The translations under genes and the position numbers were made by a program. Shown here piece by piece: positions 44,858-54,686 of a stretch of DNA of 64,000 nucleotides (positions are counted from its first letter, which is position 1; every line of letters begins with the position of its first letter). Location: assembly GCA_029339195.1 (NCBI GenBank), contig CM055506.1, positions 1-64,000 on the forward strand. The letters run 5' to 3'. This DNA is from Micractinium sp. NFX-FRZ (taxonomy: Eukaryota; Chlorophyta; Trebouxiophyceae; Chlorellales; Chlorellaceae). Below the pieces are notes generated by a model. The model saw nothing but the letters and a program-made list of their open reading frames with translations. It made no database searches and had not been told where the DNA came from.

Positions 44858-45580
44858 ATGACTTTACAAAAATCAAAACATTTACCAATTTTAAAAGATA
44901 ATCTATTAAATAATTTTTCTTTAGCACTTGAAAAAAACAAAAATTTCGTTTTTGTAGGTTCCTCTAATTTAAGTAAAAATTATTATCAAAAAATAGTAAC
45001 ATATGATTTAATTTTAAAACAAAATTATACTTCTATAATGCAACTTCCTCGTATTGAAAAAATCGTATTAAACACAAGTTCAAAAAATTATATCAACGAT
45101 AAAAAGAATCTTTTAGTCACGCTCGCTGCATTAGAATTCATTTCTGGTCAAAAACCTCAATTAACTTATGCCAGAAAGTCTGTAGCTAATTTTAAAATTC
45201 GCCAAGATCAAATACTTGGGTGTAGAGTTGTTTTACGTGAAAACCTTATGTATGATTTTTTAGATAAACTTTCTAGAATTGCTTTACCTCGTATTCGAGA
45301 TTACACAACTAAAAAAGATTTTACACAGTTAAATCAAAACAATTCTTTAACTAAAAAACAGACCAGAAAATCTACAAGAGTCATAGCTTATTCTTTTGGG
45401 TTGAAAAATTTAATGATTTTTCCAGAATTAGAAAACCATTTTGAACTGGTTGAAAATTTTAAAGGTATGAATGTAAGTTTTGTTTTCTCTAATTTTCGTC
45501 ATAAATATTCTGTTAATGAAACGACTAAATCCACGGATTTAAGACTCCTACTAAGTGGATTTCAAATACCAATTAACTAA
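44858..45580 (+). CDS. rpl5: Ribosomal protein L5 (uL5m)
   Basis: Large-subunit central-protuberance protein. 240 aa, somewhat longer than bacterial L5 (about 180) because of an N-terminal extension and a Lys/Asn-rich insert. Core motifs are MQLPRIEKIVLNTSSKNYIN, LEFISGQKPQLTYARKSVAN, FKIRQDQILGCRVVLRENLM, DFLDKLSRIALPRIRDY, and YSFGLKNLMIFPELENHFEL. ATG 44858 starts the first gene of a cluster keeping the spc/alpha order rpl5-rpl6-rps13-rps11, without rps14 and rps8 between rpl5 and rpl6. Confidence 0.96.
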   Translation: MTLQKSKHLPILKDNLLNNFSLALEKNKNFVFVGSSNLSKNYYQKIVTYDLILKQNYTSIMQLPRIEKIVLNTSSKNYINDKKNLLVTLAALEFISGQKPQLTYARKSVANFKIRQDQILGCRVVLRENLMYDFLDKLSRIALPRIRDYTTKKDFTQLNQNNSLTKKQTRKSTRVIAYSFGLKNLMIFPELENHFELVENFKGMNVSFVFSNFRHKYSVNETTKSTDLRLLLSGFQIPIN

Positions 45581-45824
45581 AATCTTTTTTTCACATTTAA
45601 TCAAATTAGAGGAAATTAGGAGAAATTCTCTCAGAATTCAAAAGGAAAAAATAGGAGCAGAACCTCATTTTTTAATTCTCCTAGCAAGCCATAGGGTAAG
45701 CTTTTTGTCTAAAAAATAGAGAATGATGATCTTTAAAATAAAAAGAGTTTAGACTTTTTTCATCATTTTTGTTTTTACCTCCAAATTCACGTAATTGTTA
45801 AAATTTATTTAAATTTTAAATCTT

Positions 45825-46367
45825 ATGAAATCTCTATTTTACCATCACTCATTTCAAATTCCTGAAAAAGTTACTATTGAAAGAAAAGGCCATTTGTTAA
45901 AATTTTCTGGTCCTTTAGGATCAACATTTTTAAATTTGAACAAAATTGATCCTACTGGGTTAGGAGGAATTTCTATAAATCATGAAAAAAATAAATTAGA
46001 ACTTTTAAGTCCAGCAAAATCTTTTTTTGGTTTATTTAAAAAACTTTTAGAAAATAAAATGAGAGGAGTTACTCGTGGATTCCTTATTTATCTAAAAATC
46101 ATAGGAATTGGATATCGTGCTAGTTTAGAAAATGACAATTTACTTCTGAAATTAGGGTATAGTCACGATATAATTTATAAAATTCCATCATCTATAAAAC
46201 TTTTTTTAATTGAACCTACAGTGATTTGTGTTTTCGGCATAGATAAAAATCAAGTCACTCAAATTGCAAGTAAAATTCGAAATTTACGTAAACCATCTGC
46301 TTATAAAGGAAAAGGAATTCGATTAATAAATGAAAAAGTTTTATTAAAACAAGGCAAAAAAAAATAA
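45825..46367 (+). CDS. rpl6: Ribosomal protein L6 (uL6m)
   Basis: Large-subunit protein near the factor-binding site. 180 aa, the usual size. Seen are an N-terminal IPEKVTIERKGHLLKFSGPL, a middle LENKMRGVTRGFLIYLKIIG with GIGYRASLENDNLLLKLGYS, and the C-terminal RKPSAYKGKGIRLINEKVLL, the strongest L6 signature (P..YKGKGIR). ATG 45825 follows rpl5 after 244 nt. Confidence 0.96.
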   Translation: MKSLFYHHSFQIPEKVTIERKGHLLKFSGPLGSTFLNLNKIDPTGLGGISINHEKNKLELLSPAKSFFGLFKKLLENKMRGVTRGFLIYLKIIGIGYRASLENDNLLLKLGYSHDIIYKIPSSIKLFLIEPTVICVFGIDKNQVTQIASKIRNLRKPSAYKGKGIRLINEKVLLKQGKKK

Positions 46368-47288
46368 AAAAATAAAAAAATCTCCAATTCAAGTCAAGTT
46401 TTTTTCAAAAAAATTTGCAAGGGAAATTTTTTTTAGAAAAAAAAGTTAGACCTGTTGTTTTTCTCATAAAAATAAAATTTATATCAATGAATTTCTTTCT
46501 CACGAAAATGGTTTCATAATTAGAAAAAACAAATAACAAGCCTAACTAGAGAAAAAAGAAATATCTGGTTTGCTGTTTTACCAACAAGGAGCGTTGTCCT
46601 TACTTTAAAAACCAAGAGGGTTAGCATTAATAAAACTGTTGCACCTTTTTCAAGTTTTTCAGGATTTTTACTTGTATTACAAAATTGAAAAAATTAGAAT
46701 TTTTTCAATTTTTGGCAAAAGTTTTTTTCATATTTTTTCAATTCTTTTGCCAATTCTTGCAGGATTGGCAAAAGAGTTGCTACTAATTTCTACTGAGTGT
46801 CAAAAAAGCTCTAGAAAAAAATCATTTTTTAAAGCACATTTTAAAAAACAAGCGGTGTCTTTCCTTTCTTTTTTTTAACAAAGACTGCATAGGGTTGTTT
46901 TTGTTTTTAAGGTTGTCCCGTTCCAACTTTTTTTTAGAATAAGAAAAAAATGAAAAGTCGAAAATAATTTTTCTCTTCTCCATTTATTTTATAATTCAAA
47001 TCGCACATATACTTGCTCAATTTCTTAAAAAGTGAAAATTACTTAATTTTAACAAGAAATGAAAAAAAAGAAAAACACTAAAATTCTTGTCTCCACATGA
47101 CATGTCTCTCCCCTGAAGCGACAATTCAAGAATTGCCTTTGCCCTTCCTTTCTTTTTTCAAAGAAAGGAGCAACTGTGTATAATTTTTTCAATTTTTGAC
47201 TTCCTTTTTCGTTTACAAAAAAGGACAGCAACTCTGTTTTCAGAGAAAAAGTGTAACTATTGATTTAATAGACTAAAAGTCGTTTTTT
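46368..47288. repeat. rpl6-rps13 spacer
   Basis: An E palindrome (about 46682-46716), B modules (about 47146-47168) and an A-like stem (about 47203-47224) close to rps13. No credible gene. Confidence 0.6.
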
Positions 47289-47654
47289 ATGTTATATGTT
47301 TTAAACACTAATTTAAAAAGTAAAAAAAAACTCTTCGTAGCTTTGACTGAAATTTATGGTTTAGGAAAACATAACTCTTATCAAATATGTGATTTACTAG
47401 GTGTAAGTAGAGACCGACGATTAAAGCAATTATCTTCTTTACAATTAGAACAATTAACACAATTAGTAAATCAAAATTATAATATAGGCACTGAAATTAG
47501 ACGTTCTACTTTTAAGAATATACAAAGGCTAATAAAAATAGCTAGTTACAAAGGGTTCAGACATACTGAAGGACTACCTGTCCGTGGTCAACGTACACAT
47601 GGAAATAGTCGTACTAGACGAAAATTAAAAAGCTCTACTAATTTGAATAAATAA
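47289..47654 (+). CDS. rps13: Ribosomal protein S13 (uS13m)
   Basis: Small-subunit head protein contacting tRNA and the large subunit. 121 aa, the usual length. Motifs: FVALTEIYGLGKHNSYQICD (the helix-two-turn-helix start), GVSRDRRLKQLSSLQLEQL, IGTEIRRSTFKNIQRLIKIA, and the basic C-terminal GFRHTEGLPVRGQRTHGNSR. ATG 47289. It lies between rpl6 and rps11, as in the ancestral order. Confidence 0.97.
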   Translation: MLYVLNTNLKSKKKLFVALTEIYGLGKHNSYQICDLLGVSRDRRLKQLSSLQLEQLTQLVNQNYNIGTEIRRSTFKNIQRLIKIASYKGFRHTEGLPVRGQRTHGNSRTRRKLKSSTNLNK

Positions 47655-48105
47655 GCTAGGTGTATTTTAAAAAGAGTTTGTAAAACTCTCATTAAAAAGT
47701 GATTAAAAAAGCTACAAACTACCTAGGTCAATTTTAAATTTCCAAGAAGAAAGTTTTTTTATCTTCTCTTCTAAAAACAACAAACTTCTCTTTGTTTTTT
47801 TTATTTTTTCTCGAATTTACAATTCAAGGTTTTTCAGTCCCATTTTTGAAACAAAAATGGGAATGGAACAAAAATGGGAATGGAACAAAAATGGGAATGG
47901 AACAAAAATGGGAATAGTGGGAAAGTAAAAAAGGTTTTTTCTTGAATTCTGAATTCAAGGGGAAGCATAGTAAAATTGGAAAAATGTTAAATTTCCATTT
48001 ATTGTCTCTTTGCAGAATCTAAAAACACGATAAGTATTACTAAGTAGAGGTCAATGCGTGAGAAAAAAAAAAGTAATATAAATAGATGAATCATTTTATA
48101 AATTT
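47655..48105. repeat. rps13-rps11 spacer with C-module tandem array
   Basis: A C palindrome near 47838-47862 is followed by three further 18-bp GAATGGAACAAAAATGGG units to about 47913, flanked by D palindromes (about 47812-47829, 47939-47959). Confidence 0.75.
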
Positions 48106-48474
48106 ATGTCTAAATTTTTAAAAAAAACGAATCAAAAAGGTATTATTCATATTCAAAGTACAAAAAATAACACTATTCTGACACTCACTGATTTACAAGG
48201 TGATTGTAAATTTTGGTCATCGGCTGGAAACATAGGGTTTAAAAATTCCCGAAAATCTACAAGTTATGCTGCTCAAGCAGTAGCTGAACTAGTAGCAACT
48301 AAAGCTTTAAATTTGGGATTTGATTCGGTAATTGTTAAAATCAAAGGCCTAGGGTATGGAAAACTCTCTGCTCTAAGAGCTCTCTATAAATCAAAACTTA
48401 ACGTAACTCAAATTATTGAACTGACACCAATCGCTCATAACGGTTGTCGATCTCCAAAAAAGCGACGTGTTTAA
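48106..48474 (+). CDS. rps11: Ribosomal protein S11 (uS11m)
   Basis: Small-subunit platform protein. 122 aa. Motifs: KGIIHIQSTKNNTILTLTDL, WSSAGNIGFKNSRKSTSYAA (the conserved SAG..GFK..RK.T.YAAQ), VKIKGLGYGKLSALRALYKS, and the C-terminal TPIAHNGCRSPKKRRV. ATG 48106. Last gene of the rpl5 cluster. Confidence 0.97.
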   Translation: MSKFLKKTNQKGIIHIQSTKNNTILTLTDLQGDCKFWSSAGNIGFKNSRKSTSYAAQAVAELVATKALNLGFDSVIVKIKGLGYGKLSALRALYKSKLNVTQIIELTPIAHNGCRSPKKRRV

Positions 48475-49037
48475 TCTTAATCTCATATGTTCAATTAAGA
48501 AAAACCTTTTGTAACCTTTTTACTTCTTTGAAAATTGAAACATCAAAACTTGCAAAAAAAAGAAGTTTTTGAACAGATGTAAATATCGGGATACCCTCCG
48601 ATGTCAAAAATTGAAAAATTTTTAAATTTTTCTGTCGGTCGGTCGGTCCTTTTTCGTAAACGAAAAAGGAATTCGTTTACGAAAAAGGAATTCGTTTACG
48701 AAAAAGGACTGCATAGTTTTTTTTTCTTGAATGTCTAATTTAAGGGGTAGAAATAGAAGTTTTTTAATGTATAGAATTTGTCAGAATATTATTCTGACAA
48801 ATTCTATAGTTAAACAATACGTTTATCTTAATCCATAACCCGGTGTCAAAAAGTGAAAAAAATTAAAATTTTTTCACTTTTCGGCTTCCTTTTTCGTAAA
48901 CTAAAAAGGACAGTGATTAAAAATTAAAATATATATAACTCTCATCGTTATCAAACAAAAAACATTAAGGTTTTTTGAATTTCTTAGAGAGATATTTTTT
49001 TGTTCTTTTTATGATTACGAAAGAAAATTCTAAAAAT
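48475..49037. repeat. rps11-trnP convergent spacer
   Basis: GGTC repeats, then an A palindrome (48648-48669) plus two 19-bp A units (48670-48707). A near-perfect palindrome (18-bp arms, 48771-48807) may end the rps11 transcript. An E-type stem (about 48845-48885) and an A-like palindrome follow. Confidence 0.75.
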
Positions 49038-49110
49038 CAGGGTAATAGGATTTGAACCTATGACTTCCTGTTCCCAAAACAGGCGCGCTACCAGACTGCG
49101 CTATACCCTG
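49038..49110 (-). tRNA. trnP(ugg): tRNA-Pro (UGG)
   Basis: Acceptor CAGGGTA/TACCCTG, D-arm GCGC..GCGC, anticodon TGG in TTTGGGA, T-loop TTCAAAT, discriminator A. Confidence 0.96.
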
Positions 49111-49510
49111 TACTTTCTTATCCTACAAGATCTTTAACAAAATTCATTCAAACAAAAAGACTTTAAGTCTGATATAAATGGAAATAACTAGAAATATATA
49201 GAAATTCTGAAAGAATTGGAAAAGGTTGATCTTAATGTTCGAGATAAAAAAAATTTTCTCATTATCCCACTTTTTTTTAGAATCGTGAAAAAGAAAAATA
49301 AATTTTTCTTTTATAAAGACTCAAGTGTTGAAATTTTCAATTCTTTCCCATTTTTGAAACAAAAATGGGATTAAATGGGAGTCAATGTTTTTCTTGAATT
49401 ATAAATTCAAGAAAAACATTGACGAAAATAAAGAATGGAGACTATTCAAAAGTAAGTTGTTTTGATTTTCTCCTAAAAACAAAATAAAATATTTGAAGAT
49501 TTAAAAAAAC
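49111..49510. repeat. trnG-trnP spacer
   Basis: A C palindrome (about 49346-49370) and a D-type palindrome (about 49390-49418); otherwise A/T-rich. Confidence 0.6.
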
Positions 49511-49581
49511 AGCGGATAGTGAGATTCGAACTCACGTCGTTCGCTTGGAAGGCGAAAAATTTACCACTAATCTATATCCGC
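49511..49581 (-). tRNA. trnG(ucc): tRNA-Gly (UCC)
   Basis: Acceptor GCGGATA/TATCCGC, anticodon TCC in CTTCCAA, T-loop TTCGAAT, discriminator U, as usual for glycine. Confidence 0.96.
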
Positions 49582-49930
49582 ACGATTTTCAAGTAATTTA
49601 TGAAACTTAACGTCTCCTCTAATTCAGCGTCGATCTTTTCCTGAAAGAGCTTTTTTTTGCCTTCTTGCTTCAGGAACACTGTTTTCATAAATAAAAGTAA
49701 CTTCCTACTTTAAATTTTTTTCATTTTCTTATGGTTTTTAATCATAAAAATGTCATAAAACTTCTGTCCGGTCCCATTTTTGTTTAAAAAAATGGGACTA
49801 AATAAGACCGAATAACCTTGTATTCTTTTTTTTTCTTAAATTTCTAATTCGAGAAATCTGGTCACCAAAAAATAAAAAAGAATGTTTTGAGGTTTTAGTA
49901 AAAATGTTCTGTCTTTTGAAAAGAGAACAC
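49582..49930. other. trnH-trnG spacer
   Basis: One C stem (about 49770-49798) and a D-like stem near 49835-49855; no gene. Confidence 0.5.
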
Positions 49931-50004
49931 GGCGAATAACGGGACTCGAACCCATCTATTTAGTTCCACAGACTAATGCTTTGACCACCTAAGCTATATT
50001 CGCC
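49931..50004 (-). tRNA. trnH(gug): tRNA-His (GUG)
   Basis: Acceptor GCGAATA/TATTCGC preceded by an encoded G at position -1 opposite C73, the histidine identity pair. Anticodon GTG in CTGTGGA, T-loop TTCGAGT. Confidence 0.96.
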
Positions 50005-50229
50005 ATATATACTTTAACCTACTAAGTTTTTTCCACCAGGATGAAACGGGCAAGATTGGTGAAATCGTAAAAAACGCTGCTTGTTATTAGTCTTATTTGC
50101 CAATACATTCTTATTTACACAGACAAAAAGAACGAAAACCATGTATTTCCTTTTTTTCAAAGAAAGGGAGTAAAAAATTAAAAAAATTTAACACAGTTGA
50201 TCCTTTCTTTTTCAAAGAAAGGAAAGGTA

Positions 50230-50291
50230 TTTGAAATTATTCATAATTGGATGATAATCACTAATAAGGCCTAATTATGAATAATTTCAAA
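50230..50291. terminator. atp6 3' hairpin
   Basis: Perfect 19-bp arms (50230-50248, 50273-50291) around a 24-nt loop, beginning 8 nt after the atp6 stop on its strand. Confidence 0.65.
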
Positions 50292-50298
50292 AAACAAA

Positions 50299-51048
50299 TT
50301 AGTGAAGATTTATTGCGTCATTCAAATAAATACAAGTTAAAATTGTAAATACATAAGCTTGAAGACAAGCTACACCAATTTCTAATCCAGTCAGAGCAAA
50401 TACAATTGCAAATGGAATTATAGAAGCTGCTGCCAAAAGACCACCAACTGAAAGCATAGTCCAAGCAAAACCACTTAAGATTTTTACTAAAGTATGACCT
50501 GCCATCATATTAGCAAAAAGTCGAACACCTAGACTTACCGCGCGAAAACAATAAGAAACTAGTTCTAAAACTACTAATAAAGGAGCCAAAATGAGAGGAG
50601 CTCCTTTTGGTAAAAGAAAACTAAAGAAATGTAATCCATGAACTTGAAAACCTACAATTGTAATTCCAATAAAAAGCGAAAGAGAAAGGCCGAAAGTCAC
50701 AACAAGATGAGACGTTGCAGTAAAACTATATGGAATCATACCAATAAGATTTGTAAATAATAAAAATGTAAAAGTAGTGAAAATTAATGGAAAAGCAAAA
50801 CGTCCTTTTTTTCCAATTTGTTCATCAACTAAACTTACAACAAATTCGTAAATCATTTCAACTAACGATTGCCAACGTGAAGGAACTAAAAATCCTCCGT
50901 TTTGTGTTACAAGATAAAATAAAAGTAAAACTAATCCCGTAGATAATAAGAGATACAGTGATGAATTTGTAAACGATAAATAAATATTTCCTAGACGAAT
51001 AGGAAGTATACTAACAATTGCAAATTGTTCTAAAGGTGTAAAAATCAT
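50299..51048 (-). CDS. atp6: ATP synthase subunit 6 (a subunit)
   Basis: Fo a subunit that forms the proton half-channels beside the c-ring. 249 aa with five to six membrane helices. Essential Arg175 lies in the conserved SLGVRLFANMMAGH; other motifs are NLIGMIPYSFTATSHLVVTF and the C-terminal ALTGLEIGVACLQAYVFTIL. ATG 51048 gives MIFTPLEQFAIVSILPIRLG, a typical Atp6 start. A perfect hairpin follows the stop. Confidence 0.98.
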   Translation of the reverse strand: MIFTPLEQFAIVSILPIRLGNIYLSFTNSSLYLLLSTGLVLLLFYLVTQNGGFLVPSRWQSLVEMIYEFVVSLVDEQIGKKGRFAFPLIFTTFTFLLFTNLIGMIPYSFTATSHLVVTFGLSLSLFIGITIVGFQVHGLHFFSFLLPKGAPLILAPLLVVLELVSYCFRAVSLGVRLFANMMAGHTLVKILSGFAWTMLSVGGLLAAASIIPFAIVFALTGLEIGVACLQAYVFTILTCIYLNDAINLH

Positions 51049-51955
51049 AAAAGTGCCATTCTAAAAATTTTTTAATAATTACATGCAATTTTTGTCACTT
51101 TTCTTACTTTTTAGTAAACAAATTACCTTTTTTGTTAATGAAAAAGGACGTCCTTTCTTTGACAAAGAAAGGAAAGACAGACTCTTAAAAAAAAAAAGGG
51201 ACCGGTTGAATTCTTGAATTGTGAATTCTTTCCCATTTTTTGCTCCATTCCCATTTTTGAAAAAAAAATGGGAGGAAATGGGACCGAAATGACAAAAACT
51301 TTTCAAAAAATATTTTGGAATTTCATTTAGTTGATAGTTGATAAATGAAAAAACAATCAAACATTCAGGTAATTCCCAGCTTCAAAGCCAATTTAAAAAC
51401 ACAAATTATGGGTTTATCATTTCGATTTAAGACTTGCCAGCTCTCTCTTCTCTGGAAAGATAACCGACAAGAAAAAAGTTGATTCTTACTAGATCAGATG
51501 GTGTCTTTTTTTTCTTTTTCAAAGAAAGGACGTTCTTTTTCGTTAACGAAAAAGAACGAGCAGCTTTTTAGAAATTTTACCTAATCATTTTGTGTCAAAA
51601 AGAATTCTGTAAATTAGGAAAACTAGAGATTTAAAACATGGTTCTTTGTTTTCAAACACCACAAAAATTAATTAGTTAAAAGATTGGATCCTCAAAAATT
51701 AGAAAAGGATTTTTTTCAACTAGAAATAAGATTGTTGAACAACGTATTTGAGAATAAAAATCTCTTCTCCTAAAATTTTAAATCCTAAAATTGCCTATTT
51801 TCAAAAAAAACAAGATTGACTTGTTGCAAAAAATTTGCATTAGACTAAAATTTTGATTGAGGCTAAAAACTTGCTTTTTTCAAATACGCTGTTCATGAAA
51901 ACTCTGTCACTTTTTACAAGTGACTGGGGTTTTATTTAATGATTTTTGATTTTTT
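51049..51955. repeat. Divergent spacer atp6/trnN, first part
   Basis: A-like and B modules (about 51126-51182), a C palindrome near 51247-51272 and an A palindrome (about 51534-51557). No gene. Confidence 0.55.
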
Positions 51956-51980
51956 TAATGTACATCATATAGAGAAACAA
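51956..51980 (+). promoter_or_regulatory. Promoter-like element upstream of the tRNA cluster
   Basis: TGTACATCATATAGAGAAAC (51960 on) shares the TCATATAGAGAAAC core with the rpl5 copy. Plus strand, about 255 nt upstream of trnN, in a divergent gap. Confidence 0.55.
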
Positions 51981-52232
51981 AAAAAAACTTTTAGAAAAAT
52001 AGAAATTTGAAAAAATTTTTTGTTAGCTTCTTTTGCGATTTTGGAAGAATTTACAAATGTTTCAAGAATTCAAAAAACTGAAAAAAAAAGGAAAGACATG
52101 CCAAAAAAATGGTATTTTTGGAAACTGTTTTTATTTCTGTTACCAGGAACAGAAATTTCCATTTTAAAAATTTTTGAACTTAACTAGCATGAAATAAAAA
52201 CCTTTACCAGTTAGTTTTTCTTACGACAGATG

Positions 52233-52304
52233 TCTCCAATAGCTCAGAGGTAGAGCGGATGGCTGTTAACCATTTTGTCGTTGGTTCGATTCCAACTTGG
52301 GGAG
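52233..52304 (+). tRNA. trnN(guu): tRNA-Asn (GUU)
   Basis: Acceptor TCTCCAA/TTGGGGA (one U-G), D-arm GCTC..GAGC, anticodon GTT in CTGTTAA, T-loop TTCGATT, discriminator G. Confidence 0.96.
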
Positions 52305-52775
52305 GTATCGGTAGGAATTCTTTTTTTCACGTCTTTATTTTGATGTTATAAAAGAGTCAACATTTATAAAATAAATTGAATTCAATAAAAAAGAAAAACG
52401 ATACATAAAAATTGTCAAGGGAGGCAACACATATTTTGTTTTCTTTTTTTTAAATTTTTTGTTTTTGTTCTGTTTTTAGAAAAACAGTCAGAAGAAATTA
52501 GGCACTACGGAAAAACATAAGTTAATTTTTTGGAAAATGTTTGTTTCACTAATGTCTGTCACTCAAATTCGTCTTTCGTAAACGAAAAAGGAATTCGTTT
52601 ACGAAAAAGGACGTCCTTTCTTTGACAAAGAAAGGAAAGACAGACTAAGTTTTTTTTTTCTCGTAAACTAAAGTTATAGTTGGAATTTTTTTTAGAGATT
52701 TGTTGCCTGTTTTGTAAACCAAAAAAAAATAGTGTAAAAATTGGGGGGAGCATTCATTAACAAAAAAATCATTTA
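52305..52775. repeat. trnN-trnQ spacer with inverted-repeat copy 1
   Basis: The 100-bp block at 52547-52646 (A-A-B modules plus unique flanks) is the inverted partner of 53445-53544. The rest is A/T-rich. Confidence 0.75.
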
Positions 52776-52847
52776 TGGGATGTGGCCAAGTGGTAAGGCA
52801 TCGGAATTTGGATCCGACATTCAAAGGTTCGAATCCTTTCATCCCAG
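52776..52847 (+). tRNA. trnQ(uug): tRNA-Gln (UUG)
   Basis: Acceptor TGGGATG/CATCCCA, anticodon TTG in ATTTGGA, T-loop TTCGAAT, discriminator G. The genomic sequence continues CCA (52848-52850), probably by chance, as the other tRNA genes here do not encode CCA. Confidence 0.95.
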
Positions 52848-52886
52848 CCATAAAAAAAAATACGTTACTAGAGAGGATGCATTAAT

Positions 52887-52959
52887 GTCTAGATAGCTCA
52901 GTTGGTAGAGCAAAGGACTGAAAATCCTTGTGTCGGCAGTTCAAATCTGCCTCTAGACA
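52887..52959 (+). tRNA. trnF(gaa): tRNA-Phe (GAA)
   Basis: Acceptor GTCTAGA/TCTAGAC, anticodon GAA in CTGAAAA, T-loop TTCAAAT, discriminator A. Confidence 0.96.
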
Positions 52960-53030
52960 AATTCAAATTGGTCCAAACAACTACCAAATTTTAAAATTTG
53001 GGTTCTAATCCTTAACATAGAAAAACAATG

Positions 53031-53116
53031 GGATGAGTGTCTGAGTGGTTTAAGGTACCGGTCTTGAAAACCGGCATACTGAATAAGTATCGGGGGTTCG
53101 AATCCTCCCTCATCCG
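53031..53116 (+). tRNA. trnS(uga): tRNA-Ser (UGA)
   Basis: 86-nt class II tRNA with a long variable arm. Acceptor GGATGAG/CTCATCC, anticodon TGA in CTTGAAA, T-loop TTCGAAT, discriminator G. Confidence 0.96.
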
Positions 53117-53330
53117 TTTTTTTATGAATTTTAAGTAACTGGAATTCTTTCTTTCCCATTTTTGTGAACAAAAATAGGACCAATTGAATCCTGTTTTAAG
53201 GAGAAATCTAAAAATAAAGAATAAGTTTATAAAGTCCACTTTTTTAGAATGTTTTTTTGCAAAAAACAGAATTTTCGAATCAAGTTATTTTATTTTACTG
53301 GTAGATTGTAGACGCTACCTAAAAAATTTC

Positions 53331-53403
53331 GGGTATTTAGCTCAGTTGGTAGAGCAATTCGCTTACAACGAAAAGGTCAATGGTTCGAGTCCATTACTAC
53401 CCA
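53331..53403 (+). tRNA. trnV(uac): tRNA-Val (UAC)
   Basis: Anticodon TAC in CTTACAA, D-arm GCTC..GAGC, T-loop TTCGAGT, discriminator A. The acceptor GGGTATT/ACTACCC has one U-C mismatch at pair 6-67. Confidence 0.93.
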
Positions 53404-53444
53404 TATCTCATGAAACCACTCTCGTTTACGAAGAGAAAAAAACC

Positions 53445-53544
53445 AGTCTGTCTTTTCTTTCTTTGTCAAAGAAAGGACGTCCTTTTTCGTAAACGAAAAA
53501 GGAATTCGTATACGAAAGACGAATTTGAGTGACAGACATTAGTG
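53445..53544. repeat. Inverted-repeat copy 2 flanking the Q-F-S-V cluster
   Basis: Nearly the reverse complement of 52547-52646, including the non-modular ends (GACGAATTTGAGTGACAGAC and on to ATTAGTG). The two copies bracket about 800 bp with four tRNA genes. Confidence 0.8.
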
Positions 53545-53565
53545 ACAAAAAATCTTTTTGTCATT

Positions 53566-53648
53566 GCGGGTGTGGTGAAATTGGTAGACACACCAGGTTT
53601 AGGCCCTGGGGCTTTTTGGTCATACAGGTTCGAGTCCTGTCACCCGTA
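53566..53648 (+). tRNA. trnL(uag): tRNA-Leu (UAG)
   Basis: Class II tRNA; acceptor GCGGGTG/CACCCGT (first pair G-U), anticodon TAG in TTTAGGC, T-loop TTCGAGT, discriminator A. Confidence 0.95.
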
Positions 53649-53849
53649 TTTTTTTTTTCAAATTAAAATTTAGAGCGATTCTTTCATGATTGGAGAACAC
53701 TAAAAATTGCCATAAAGACAATTTTTGTCTTTTCTTAACGATCCTTTTCTTGCTGATCTCAACGCCATATTGCTTTTTCCACGCAATTATAGAGCTTCTA
53801 AGAAATCGCTCTTTTTTCCAATTACAGCAAATATCTGACAATCATTTAA

Positions 53850-53922
53850 GGGGACGTAGTTCAGTTGGTAGAACGTATGCTTTGCACGCATAAAGTCATC
53901 GGTTCGAATCCGATCGTTTCCA
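53850..53922 (+). tRNA. trnA(ugc): tRNA-Ala (UGC)
   Basis: Acceptor GGGGACG/CGTTTCC with two G-U pairs and one A-U, anticodon TGC in TTTGCAC, T-loop TTCGAAT, discriminator A. Last gene of the tRNA cluster. Confidence 0.95.
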
Positions 53923-54686
53923 AAAAAAAGTATAATTTACTGAAACGTTTGCTCGAAACTAAAAAATTTTCTAAGAAATGATATTTTTTTCACAATTTTT
54001 TTCTTTTTGCTAGTTTTTGTTGATTGCTTGACTTTTTTTTTAGAGAAAATTAAAAAACTTTTTTCAATTTATGTTACCCTAGTATGTATTTTTTTATAAA
54101 CGAAAAAAGAAGGGTGTCTTTCTTTTTCAAAAAAAGGAAAATAAGTTACAAATTTCTAATGTGTTTTTCTTGAATTTACAATTCAAGGAGTCAGGCCCTT
54201 TTCCAGATTTTTATGACAGTTCTGCTCGTTTAGAAGAGACAACTCGATCCCATTTGGTCCCATTTTTGTTTAAAAAATGGGAATGGAGTAAAAAAGAGAA
54301 AAAATTTGAAATTCAAGTGGAACTTAAATTGAAAAAAAGTTATTTCAAAAAAAATTCTAATTCTAACATTTTTTTTTTTTTGATACTTTTAAATGTAAAG
54401 TTAGTGAGAATGAAATAAAGAATTCTCTAAAGAAAATAAATAGAACATGAAAAGTCTGTCACTTGGTTTCCTTTTTCGTTTACGAAAAAGGACCGGCAGA
54501 CTGAATCTAAACATTTTTTTTTTTTGAAAACATTTTCTTAATCTGAAATTTCTTTTGGGGCGAATGTAATTATAAAGAAATCTTGACATGTGAATTCTCT
54601 AAAATTAGAATTGAAAAAAAAACTACAAGGTAACCAAAAAGGTTGAATTGACTAGAATGAACAAATTTTTTGAAATTTGTATTTAA
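53923..54686. repeat. trnA-nad9 spacer
   Basis: A D module near 54169-54188, a C stem (about 54249-54282) and an exact A palindrome (54470-54491). No gene. Confidence 0.6.

Noticed and set aside
52848..52850. Genome-encoded CCA tail in trnQ
   Set aside because: No other tRNA gene here encodes CCA, so these three bases are probably chance.
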